64,000 nt of DNA, from assembly GCF_029051645.1 (NCBI RefSeq), contig NZ_JAACFS010000007.1, positions 124,001 to 188,000 on the forward strand. Direction: 5' to 3'. The stretch is from Bradyrhizobium sp. CSA112. Lineage in GTDB: Bacteria; Pseudomonadota; Alphaproteobacteria; Rhizobiales; Xanthobacteraceae. The first letter of the stretch is position 1; each line of letters opens with the position of its first letter. The translations under genes were made by a program, and so were the position numbers. This document shows positions 54,954 through 62,769 of the stretch, piece by piece. The notes below the pieces were generated by a model. That model searched no databases, was not told the origin of the DNA, and saw only the letters and a list, made by a program, of their open reading frames with translations.

Positions 54954-56110
54954 ACGACTTCGACCTGGTCCGGAAAAACCTGTTCCGCCGCAAACTGCGC
55001 GCGGTGCTGATGATCGTGTCGATCCTGATCGCCTTCATGATCTTCGGCGTGCTCGCCGGATTCTACCGCGCCTTCACGGCCGGCGAGGATGCCGCCGCCG
55101 CTGATAGGATGATCACCGTCAACAAGATCAACTTTACCCAGCCGATGCCGATCGCCTACTTCACTCGCGTGCGCGCGGTGGAAGGGGTACGGCAGGTGAC
55201 CTTCGCCAACTGGTTCGGCGGCTATTATCAGGACCCGAAGAACTTCATCATGGCGCTCGCGATCGAGCCGAACACCTATTTCGACGTGTATCGCAGCGAA
55301 TTCGAAGTCCCGCCCGAACAGCTTCAGGCCTTCATGCGTGACCGCGGCAGCGCGGTGGTCGGCGAAAGCCTGGCGCAGAAGTGGGGCTGGAAGATCGGTG
55401 ATCGCATTCCTCTCAATAGCAACATCTTCAGCCAGAAGAGCGGCGGCCACACTTGGGATCTCACCATTGCCGGCATCGTCAAGGGCAAGGCCGAGCACGT
55501 CGACACCAACTTTCTCCTGTTCCAGTACCCCTATTTCGACGAAACCCGCAGTTTCGGCAAGGACACCATCGGCTGGATGATCCTGCAGACCACTTCGCCC
55601 GAAAACAACGATCGCGTGGCAAAGGCGATCGACGCGATGTTCGCCAATTCCACCGCAGAGACCTCGACCGACACCGAAAAGGCATTCGGCAAGGCGTTCG
55701 CGGCGCAGTTCGGCAATATCGCCCTGATCGTGCTGCTGGTGGTTGGCGCCGCCTTCGTCACGATCCTGATGATCGTCGGCAATACCATGGCGCTGTCGAT
55801 CCGGGAGCGAACGCGTGAGATCGGCGTGCTGAAGACGCTCGGCTTTTCGGGCCCGCGGATCCTCACGATGGTGCTCGGCGAATCCGTGTTGCTGGCGCTG
55901 CTCGGCGGCATTCCCGGACTGGCGATCGCGGCGCTGATCGCGATGGCGCTCCGCAACAGCCTGGCCAACGTCGCGCCCGCCTTTTCGGTATCGTCGACCA
56001 TCGTCCTGCAGGGGTTGGCGCTGATGATCGCGCTGGGGCTGATCACGGGCATCATTCCCGCGCTCAACGCCATGCGGCTCAAAATTGCAACCGCGCTCGG
56101 ACGGGGATAA
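54950..56110 (+). CDS. MacB-type ABC exporter permease, first of two (FtsX-like)
   Basis: 386 residues. One N-terminal membrane segment (RAVLMIVSILIAFMIFGVLA), a large periplasmic MacB_PCD-like domain, and three C-terminal segments forming an FtsX domain (TMALSIRERTREIGVLKTLG). It starts at a GTG overlapping the ATPase stop. The paralogous second permease follows two bases later, suggesting a heterodimeric membrane part as in LolCE rather than a MacB homodimer. Confidence 0.9.
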   Translation: MNDFDLVRKNLFRRKLRAVLMIVSILIAFMIFGVLAGFYRAFTAGEDAAAADRMITVNKINFTQPMPIAYFTRVRAVEGVRQVTFANWFGGYYQDPKNFIMALAIEPNTYFDVYRSEFEVPPEQLQAFMRDRGSAVVGESLAQKWGWKIGDRIPLNSNIFSQKSGGHTWDLTIAGIVKGKAEHVDTNFLLFQYPYFDETRSFGKDTIGWMILQTTSPENNDRVAKAIDAMFANSTAETSTDTEKAFGKAFAAQFGNIALIVLLVVGAAFVTILMIVGNTMALSIRERTREIGVLKTLGFSGPRILTMVLGESVLLALLGGIPGLAIAALIAMALRNSLANVAPAFSVSSTIVLQGLALMIALGLITGIIPALNAMRLKIATALGRG

Positions 56111-56112
56111 GC

Positions 56113-57303
56113 ATGCGCTCGCTTTGGCTTCAAGTCGCGGCGGTCACCGCCATCAATCTCAAAAGCATTGGACAGCGGCGCTGGCTGTCGCTTTCGACCG
56201 TGATCGCGATCGCGCTGGTGGTGATCGTGCTGCTCGCATTCCTGGCGATGGCCAACGGCTTCCAGCGCACCATCGCAGGCTCCGGAGCCGATGACATCGC
56301 GATCGTGCTGCGGGCCGGCTCGCAGGCCGAAATCAACAGCACGGTGAGCCGCGATCAGGTGCGGCTGATCGAGGACGGGCCCGGCATCGCGCGCGGCAAC
56401 GACGGCAAGCCCCTGATCTCGCCGGAACTCTATCTTGTGGTCGACGGCATCAAGCGTTCGACCAAAACCAAGGCCAATCTGCCGCTGCGCGGGATCGGCG
56501 AACAGGGCAGCGAGTTGCGCAAGGGCATCACCATCACCGCCGGCCGCATGTTCAATCGCGGCAGCAATGAGGTGGTGGTCGGCAAAGCCCTGCTGCGCGA
56601 GTTCGAAGGGCTGGACCTCGGCTCTACCGTATCGTTCGGCGCCACGCGCTGGAACGTCGTCGGCGTGTTCGAGTCCGGCGGCAGCGTGTTCGAATCCGAG
56701 ATCTGGGCCGATCTCAACGTGGTGCAGAGCCTGTTCAACCGCAACAACATCGTCCAGACCGTGCGCGCACGCCTCACCGGGCCGGCCGCACTGGATGAGC
56801 TCAAAAGCTATAGCGACAACGATCCGCGGTTGAAGCTCGATGTCAAATCCGAAGCAGCCTACTTTGCCGAACAGGCGTCGCAGACCTCCGATCTGATTCA
56901 GAAGCTCGGCTGGCCGCTCGCGATCGCGATGGCGCTGGGGGCGGTCGCCGGCGCGCTCAACACCATGTATTCGTCGGTCGCAGCGCGCGCGACGGAAATC
57001 GCAACGCTGCGCGCCATCGGCTTCGGCGGCTTCCCCGCTTTTGTCGGGACGCTGGCCGAATCGCTGTTGCTCGCCGTCATCGGCGGCCTGTTAGGGGCTG
57101 CCGCCACCTACCTGATTTTCGATGGCGTCACGGCTTCGACCCTTGGCGGCAACTTCACGCAGGTGGTGTTCGACTTCAAGCTCAGCCCCTGGCTGATCGC
57201 CGAGGGTGTGGCGCTTGCGCTGATCGTAGGCCTGATCGGCGGACTGTTTCCGGCACTGCGGGCTGCGCGATTGCCGATCGTCGAAGGCCTGTATGCGAAC
57301 TGA
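56113..57303 (+). CDS. MacB-type ABC exporter permease, second of two (FtsX-like)
   Basis: 396 residues with the same architecture as its neighbour: first segment LSTVIAIALVVIVLLAFLA, periplasmic domain with GRMFNRGSNEVVVGKALL, and the FtsX part MYSSVAARATEIATLRAIGF near the C-terminus. Ends the operon. What the system exports is not evident; related DevBCA systems export glycolipids, MacAB systems export peptides or antibiotics. Confidence 0.9.
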   Translation: MRSLWLQVAAVTAINLKSIGQRRWLSLSTVIAIALVVIVLLAFLAMANGFQRTIAGSGADDIAIVLRAGSQAEINSTVSRDQVRLIEDGPGIARGNDGKPLISPELYLVVDGIKRSTKTKANLPLRGIGEQGSELRKGITITAGRMFNRGSNEVVVGKALLREFEGLDLGSTVSFGATRWNVVGVFESGGSVFESEIWADLNVVQSLFNRNNIVQTVRARLTGPAALDELKSYSDNDPRLKLDVKSEAAYFAEQASQTSDLIQKLGWPLAIAMALGAVAGALNTMYSSVAARATEIATLRAIGFGGFPAFVGTLAESLLLAVIGGLLGAAATYLIFDGVTASTLGGNFTQVVFDFKLSPWLIAEGVALALIVGLIGGLFPALRAARLPIVEGLYAN

Positions 57304-57377
57304 GCTTGCTATTCTTCCACGCGCGATGCCGGCAAACACGTTTCGCGGGGCTTTCCGATCGGGCACGCCGTCGATGA

Positions 57378-58052
57378 CTATCCAACACGCTGGCCCGCGC
57401 GCCAACCCATTTCCCAGAAATCTGCCTCGAGCCGGGTAGCTTCCTTGAACATTGCGATCAACTCGGCCTCGCGGGTCGGCGTAACGTAGCGACCGGCGAG
57501 ATCATCCAGGTGCGCCCGCGCCTTCGCCGCGACCTCCTGATATGGCGCACCGGCATACTCGGCGATCCAGACATGATAGGGATTCGTCGCGGCGGTTGCA
57601 TTGGGCTTTGAGGCGAGCCGCGTCGCGATCTCCGCGTAGCCGATCACGCAAGGAGCCAGCGCGACCTTGAGCGCCAGCAGATCGCCTCGCATCCCCGCGT
57701 CGAGCACGTAGCGTGTATAGGCCAGCATCTCGACCGCCGGAGGGGCCCGTTCGAGATCGTCCGGCGACAGGCCCCAGCCGGCGCAAAGCTTCACATGCAG
57801 ATTCATCTCGACGTCGAGGATCGCCGAGAGGCCCGCCGCCGCTTCACGCATGTCGGCGAGCCCAGGCGACTTGTAGACGGCGAGCGCGTAGGCGCGGGCA
57901 AACTCGATCAGGAACAGGTAGTCCTGAACGAGGTAGTGACGAAACGCCGCCTCAGTGAGCGAGCCGTCCGCCAGCCCTTCCGTGAAGGGATGTTCGGTGT
58001 AGGCCCGCCACTCCGCGGACGCTTCTGTCTTTAGGCGCTCAAAGAAACTCAC
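57378..58052 (-). CDS. tenA: TenA-family thiaminase II / aminopyrimidine aminohydrolase
   Basis: 224 residues from the GTG at 58052 (VSFFERLKTEASAEW); an upstream frame adds a non-conserved stretch. TenA hallmarks: HPFTEGLADGSL, YLVQDYLFLIEFARAYA, the catalytic Cys in LAPCVIGYAEI, and the Glu in ATRLEADFWEMGW. It salvages the pyrimidine part of degraded thiamin by hydrolysing aminopyrimidines. It belongs to the Cys-containing TenA class. No TPP riboswitch is visible in the leader. Confidence 0.93.
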   Translation of the reverse strand: MSFFERLKTEASAEWRAYTEHPFTEGLADGSLTEAAFRHYLVQDYLFLIEFARAYALAVYKSPGLADMREAAAGLSAILDVEMNLHVKLCAGWGLSPDDLERAPPAVEMLAYTRYVLDAGMRGDLLALKVALAPCVIGYAEIATRLASKPNATAATNPYHVWIAEYAGAPYQEVAAKARAHLDDLAGRYVTPTREAELIAMFKEATRLEADFWEMGWRAGQRVG

Positions 58053-58238
58053 GATCTCTCGCCGGGCCCGCCTTCCAGAGTATCTACCCGTTACTACCAA
58101 TAGTCGCTCGATATGGGCTTGGCCACTGCAGTCTCTGTGACAATTCAAAGATAGCTGTTCCGGCCGTCACTTCGCCATTGCGGATAGCACGAAGATCGCC
58201 CTAAAGTTGCATGGAACTTCAACTTGAGGTATCAGCTA

Positions 58239-59939
58239 ATGTCTGAATTTCAGGTCACGGGAAGCAACGCCGACGCGCTCTTTACGCTCAAGATTCGCCG
58301 CGGCGATGGCATGGCTCTGGTCGCCATGGATTGGAAGGACGATGAGCCGCCGCTCGATTTTGTCGGCTTCGCAATCGAATACAAGGAGCCGGACGGCACG
58401 AGGTTCTTTAGCTTGAAGAACCGGATCGCGTTTCCCGGCACGGACGGAAAGACCAATCCAAATCGGCTGACCACGATGCAATCGCCCATACAGAAATTTC
58501 GCTGGGTGCATTTTCCTCGAAACGCCGAATTGGCGGGAGAATTCGTCTACCGGGTCACCCCGGTTTTCATGAACAAGCAGGACGAGCTCAGTTTTGGCGA
58601 GCCGCAGGAGGCGGCCATTGAACTGCGCCGTGAAACCTATCCGGATCAGCTCAATGTCACTTACACGCGCGGGTTCGTATTGTCGCAAGCATTCGTCGAC
58701 AGGTATGAGACGATTTCCAAGCTCCTGCCTGCAAAAGCCAAAGACGGTCTCAAGTTCAAACCCACCCATCCCAAGAAGGATGAGGCGCTCGCCTGGATGG
58801 GCTTTGAAGCCCGCCACGCAATTCTCGAGGTTCTGGATCAGGCGATCGAGGATGAAGACGCTGAGGTTCGGGTTGTTGCATACGATCTAAGCGAAATTGA
58901 AGTGGTGTCCCGATTGGAGAAGCTGGGCTCTCGCCTGAAAATCATCATCGACAATGCGGGCGAACACGGACCTGCGGAATCGGGAGAGTCGCAGGCCGCA
59001 AAGCGACTGATGAAAACAGCCGGAGAAGACAACGTGAAGCGCCAGAAAATGGGCGCGCTCCAACATAACAAGACGATCGTTGTCAATGGACCAAATCTGA
59101 AGAAAGCCGTCTGCGGCTCGACGAATTTCTCGTGGCGCGGGTTCTATGTTCAATCCAACAACGCCGTCATCCTGACCGGCGAGTCCGCCATCAAGCCCTT
59201 TCTTGATGCGTTCGAGAGTTACTGGGATAACGACAAGGCTTCTGACTTCGGTGCCACCAGATCAGCCGAGTGGAGCAGTCTTGGGTTCGACAATATCGAC
59301 GCAGAAATTGCCTTCTCTCCGCATATCAGCGACAACGCACTGCTCGACAGCATTGCGGAAGACATGCAGTCGGCGGAATCGAGCGTGCTGTTCTCCCTGG
59401 CATTTCTGTATCAAACAGAAGGACCTATTCGCGAGGCGGTCAAGAAACTGGCCAAGGCCGAAGGTATCTTTCTCTACGGCATCTCCGACAAAAAAGTCGG
59501 AGGCCTGGATTTTCAAAAGCCGGATGGCAAGGTCAAGCCGGTCTTTCCAGCGGCACTTTCGAAAAACGTGCCAGAGCCCTTCAAGTCCGAGCCAAAAGGA
59601 GGCGGGGGAAATCGAATGCACCACAAGTTCGTGGTGATTGATTTCGACAAACCGACCGCGCGAGTTTACTTCGGCTCCTACAATTTTTCGCCTCCGGCCG
59701 ACACATCGAATGGCGAGAATCTTCTTTTGATAAAGGACCGGCGTATTGCCGTGTCCTATATGATCGAAGCGCTCAGAATCTTCGATCACTACCATTTCCG
59801 TGTTGCGCAAACCGAAGCCAGGACGGCCAGAAAGAAACTGCAACTGGCCAAGCCGCCGCAAAAGCGCGGCGAGAAGGCGTGGTGGAGCGAGTATTATACT
59901 GACGAACGAAAGATTCGTGACCGCAAATTATTCTCGTAA
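58239..59939 (+). CDS. Phospholipase D-like protein with two HKD motifs
   Basis: 566 residues from the ATG at 58239 with GAGG nine bases upstream. Residues 1-150 are a beta-rich domain I do not recognise (SEFQVTGSNADALFTLKI, WVHFPRNAELAGEFVYRVTP). Two PLD half-sites follow: LQHNKTIVVNGPNLKK with GSTNFSWRGF (about 275-305), and MHHKFVVIDFDKP with GSYNFSPPAD (about 460-490). Paired HxK...GSxNF motifs form the active site of PLD-superfamily phosphodiesterases and nucleases. No signal peptide is seen, so it is likely cytoplasmic. Base composition is lower in GC than its neighbours, which may indicate acquisition. Substrate unknown. Confidence 0.85.
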   Translation: MSEFQVTGSNADALFTLKIRRGDGMALVAMDWKDDEPPLDFVGFAIEYKEPDGTRFFSLKNRIAFPGTDGKTNPNRLTTMQSPIQKFRWVHFPRNAELAGEFVYRVTPVFMNKQDELSFGEPQEAAIELRRETYPDQLNVTYTRGFVLSQAFVDRYETISKLLPAKAKDGLKFKPTHPKKDEALAWMGFEARHAILEVLDQAIEDEDAEVRVVAYDLSEIEVVSRLEKLGSRLKIIIDNAGEHGPAESGESQAAKRLMKTAGEDNVKRQKMGALQHNKTIVVNGPNLKKAVCGSTNFSWRGFYVQSNNAVILTGESAIKPFLDAFESYWDNDKASDFGATRSAEWSSLGFDNIDAEIAFSPHISDNALLDSIAEDMQSAESSVLFSLAFLYQTEGPIREAVKKLAKAEGIFLYGISDKKVGGLDFQKPDGKVKPVFPAALSKNVPEPFKSEPKGGGGNRMHHKFVVIDFDKPTARVYFGSYNFSPPADTSNGENLLLIKDRRIAVSYMIEALRIFDHYHFRVAQTEARTARKKLQLAKPPQKRGEKAWWSEYYTDERKIRDRKLFS

Positions 59940-59964
59940 CATTCGCCATGCTGAGAGCATCTTG

Positions 59965-60226
59965 CGCTCGATTTCAGCCCGAACTGGACGGCCGGCGGAA
60001 GCGAGCGCTGCCGCGCGAGCGAACGACGCAAGCGCGTATAGCGGAGCGAACGAGCGCGCAGCACACTTATCGTCGTCCCTGCGAACGCAGGGACCCATAC
60101 CGCGTGATCTCTCGATTTGGCAGCATGGCAGACGACTTTCGCAAAACCTCCGCCGGTGGTTATGGGTCCCTGCGTTCGCAGGGACGACGCCGAGAGCGCG
60201 GAGCATCGCGGATAAGTCGCTGCTTC
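59965..60226 (+). repeat. Dispersed repeat, copy A, with 29-bp perfect inverted arms
   Basis: The outer flanks match copy B at 62319-62624 in the same direction. Inside, 60071-60099 and 60161-60189 are exact 29-bp inverted repeats, each containing its own palindrome CCCTGCG-AA-CGCAGGG. They enclose a 61-bp core (60100-60160). Minus- and plus-strand short frames across the arms are not genes. Mobile REP-like or MITE-like element. Confidence 0.85.
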
Positions 60227-60242
60227 ATATGGCGTAACTTGC

Positions 60243-61220
60243 CTATTCTCCCTTGAGGCCCGCCGCCCGGATCACCTCGCCCCATTTGCGGGTCTCGTCG
60301 TCGATGAATTTGCCGAACTCGGCGGCGGTGCCGGGTCGCGCCTCCAGTCCCTGGGCGAGCAGCTTCTGCTTCACTTCGGGGTCGGCAAGCGCGCGATTGA
60401 TCTCTTGCTGCATCCGCTCGACGATCGGCTGCGGCGTGGCTGATGGCGCCATGAAACCGAACCAGCCCGAAGCAACCACGTTTGGAAAGCCCTGCTCGCG
60501 CAAGGTCGGAGCCGCGGGATAGATGTCGCTGCGGGCCGCGGAAGCCACGCCGAGCACGCGAAAATCGCCGCTCTGGATATGCGGCAACGCTGTGCTGATC
60601 GCGGTCAGGGTGGCGTCGACGCGGCCGGCGAGCAACTCGGTGTAGGCCATCGCATCGCCGCGGTACTGGACATTGAGGCCCTTGACTCCGGCGTCCCTCA
60701 GCAGCAGTTCAGCCGCGAGATGCGGCTGCGAGCCGGCGCCCGGAGAGGCGAAGGTCAGGCCGTCGGGCTGTGCCTTGCCGTAGGCGATCAGCTCCTGCAG
60801 ATTCTTGAAGCTCGCCTTGGCGTTGACGATCAGAAAGAGCGGCGCCATGACGGCCATCGCCGCCGGCTGCAGATCCTTGCGCTCGTATTTCAGTTTTCCG
60901 TACAGGGCTTCGGCGGTGGCAAAGGGTGCGGCCGCGTAGAGGAAAGTGTATCCGTCCGGCGCCGCGCGTGCGACCAGTTCGTTGGCAATGCGCGTGCCCG
61001 CCCCCGGCTCGTTCTCGACGATGAACTGCTGGCCAAAGCTGCGCCCGAGCTGCTCGGCCAGGATACGCAACGAGATATCGTTTGCCCCGCCGGCCCCGTA
61101 GGGTGACACCAGGCGCACGAGCCGCGACGGCCAATCGCTCTCGGCAAACGCAGGAAAGCCTGGAGCGGCCGAGAAGCAGGCGGCGATGGTCCCCAGCAGG
61201 GTTCGGCGTGTGACTTTCAT
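60243..61220 (-). CDS. Tripartite tricarboxylate transporter substrate-binding protein (Bug family)
   Basis: 325 residues from the ATG at 61220 with GAGG upstream. The signal MKVTRRTLLGTIAACFSAAP has twin Arg and may be Tat-dependent, with cleavage near AFAES. Bug features: WPSRLVRLVSPYGAGGANDI, ENEPGAGTRIANELVARA, and TFASPGAGSQPHLAAELL. Such proteins bind carboxylic acids for TctAB-type permeases, but no permease genes adjoin. A LysR gene is divergent from it, which suggests control of this gene by that regulator. Confidence 0.92.
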   Translation of the reverse strand: MKVTRRTLLGTIAACFSAAPGFPAFAESDWPSRLVRLVSPYGAGGANDISLRILAEQLGRSFGQQFIVENEPGAGTRIANELVARAAPDGYTFLYAAAPFATAEALYGKLKYERKDLQPAAMAVMAPLFLIVNAKASFKNLQELIAYGKAQPDGLTFASPGAGSQPHLAAELLLRDAGVKGLNVQYRGDAMAYTELLAGRVDATLTAISTALPHIQSGDFRVLGVASAARSDIYPAAPTLREQGFPNVVASGWFGFMAPSATPQPIVERMQQEINRALADPEVKQKLLAQGLEARPGTAAEFGKFIDDETRKWGEVIRAAGLKGE

Positions 61221-61450
61221 GGATGCCTCTTGGGAATAAAGGGCCGCGTGAAAAGCGCTGCAGCCCGGCGCGTCCGTCCCATTTTTATCGAGCCGCGTTG
61301 GCGCGATCGCATTGCTGGATCGCTTGGCCCTTCGTCTTATCGAGACCGCAACGATAGAGACGCGCCTTCTATCGAACAATGTGTATTTTTTGACCAATTG
61401 ATAAGCGTAGCCTATGAATGCGGAAAGCGGCGAAAGCTCGGAGGCGCGGC

Positions 61451-62395
61451 ATGGCGATGGACGTTACACTGCGGCAGTTGCGCGCCTATGTGGCCGTGCT
61501 GGAGGCCGCGAGCTTTTCGGAAGCCGCCAAGGCCATGCACCTGTCGCAGGCCGCGCTCTCAGGATTGATCAAGGAACTGGAGAGCCGCGTCGGCGTCCGC
61601 CTGCTGGACCGCACGACCCGCAAGGTTTCTGCCTCTAGCGTCGGCGAGACCTTTGCACCGATGGCCCGGCGCGTGCTCTCGAACCTGGACGAGGCGCTCG
61701 ACAACCTGACCAATCTCAAAGAGCTGCGCCGTGGACTGGTGCGCGTCGCGGCGCCCGAAACGCTATCCTGCACGCTGCTGCCGGAGCTCATCGCCGGCTA
61801 CAACGACAGCCATCCGGGCGTTGACGTCCGCTTCGACGATGTGCCGATCCAGGAGGTGCTGGGGGGCCTACAGAACGGCTCTACCGACATCGGCTTCGGA
61901 CCGGCCGGCGTTGTTCCGGATTATCAGGTGGAAGCGCATGTGATTTGCGCCGACCCGCTCTTTGTAGCGTTGCGCGGCGACGATCCGCTGGCAAAAGCCA
62001 AGTCGGTCAGTTGGAAGGATTTGCGCGAGCGGCCGCTGCTCAATTACATGCCCAACATCGCCATCAACGTGTTGAGCAACGTGCCGCCCCGGCATCACCC
62101 CAGGGAATTGGTGCCGGTGCACCGGGTGAACACCGCGCTGTCGATGCTGCGGGTGAGACAGGGCGCCGTGATCTGCCCCTCGATGGCGGAGCCGCTGGTA
62201 CGCGGCTTCGGACTGACTTTCCTGCCGCTGCTGCAGCCGGCCGTCAAATGGAAGATCGCGATGTTCGTACGAAACAGCGCATCACTCTCGCCGGCGGTCG
62301 AGAGCTTTCGCGACTTCACGCTCGCTTTCAGCCCGAACTGGGCGGCCGGCGGAAGCGAGCGCCGCCGCGCGAGTGAGCGGCGCAAGCGCGTTTAG
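61451..62395 (+). CDS. LysR-family transcriptional regulator
   Basis: 314 residues from the ATG at 61451, chosen because GGAGG lies six bases upstream. Helix-turn-helix AYVAVLEAASFSEAAKAMHL with SQAALSGLIKELESRVG at about residues 10-50, followed by a LysR effector domain (RVAAPETLSCTLLPELIAGY). The last 25 codons (from FSPNW to the stop) lie inside repeat copy B, so the C-terminus GGSERRRASERRKRV is element-derived and unlike normal LysR tails. Divergent from the Bug gene, its likely target; the BVMO gene downstream could be another. Confidence 0.9.
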   Translation: MAMDVTLRQLRAYVAVLEAASFSEAAKAMHLSQAALSGLIKELESRVGVRLLDRTTRKVSASSVGETFAPMARRVLSNLDEALDNLTNLKELRRGLVRVAAPETLSCTLLPELIAGYNDSHPGVDVRFDDVPIQEVLGGLQNGSTDIGFGPAGVVPDYQVEAHVICADPLFVALRGDDPLAKAKSVSWKDLRERPLLNYMPNIAINVLSNVPPRHHPRELVPVHRVNTALSMLRVRQGAVICPSMAEPLVRGFGLTFLPLLQPAVKWKIAMFVRNSASLSPAVESFRDFTLAFSPNWAAGGSERRRASERRKRV

Positions 62396-62624
62396 CGAAC
62401 GAGCGCGCAGCACACTCAGTGTCGTCCCTGCCTAGTGCGCAATTGCGCACGGGGCGCAGGGACCCATAACCACCGGCGGAAGTTTTACGAGAGGTGTCTG
62501 CCACGCTGCCATATCGAGAGACCACGCGGTATCGCGATGAGCGCAGTGCGCTCACGCGGGGGTCCCTGCGTTCGCAGGGACGACGTCGAGAGAGCGCAGA
62601 GCATCGCGGGTAAGTCGCTGCTTC
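62319..62624 (+). repeat. Dispersed repeat, copy B, core inverted relative to copy A
   Basis: Flanks match copy A in the same direction, but the core (62469-62531) is the reverse complement of the core of copy A with about 85-90% identity by eye. The arms carry extra nested palindromes: GTGCGCAATTGCGCAC at 62435-62450 inside the left arm, and GAGCGCA-G-TGCGCTC at 62539-62553 beside the right arm. The left end overlaps the 3' end of the LysR gene. Confidence 0.82.
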
Positions 62625-62769
62625 GCACGGACAAATTGGTGAAATCGTAGATCGGACGCCTCGAGTGGGCGTGCCTGCAATGAACATCCAACGATTGTAT
62701 TGCCCTAATGACAAACCGGGCACGCGGCAGTAGCCTACCCCAAAATATAAAACGCACGGGAGGAGTTGC

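Noticed and set aside
58053..58238. TPP riboswitch upstream of tenA
   Set aside because: I looked for the conserved CUGAGA and downstream helix pattern on the minus strand of this leader and did not find them.
59965..60226. CRISPR array or small genes in the repeat
   Set aside because: There is only one pair of inverted arms, not regularly spaced direct repeats, and the short frames across it occur in similar form wherever the palindrome occurs.
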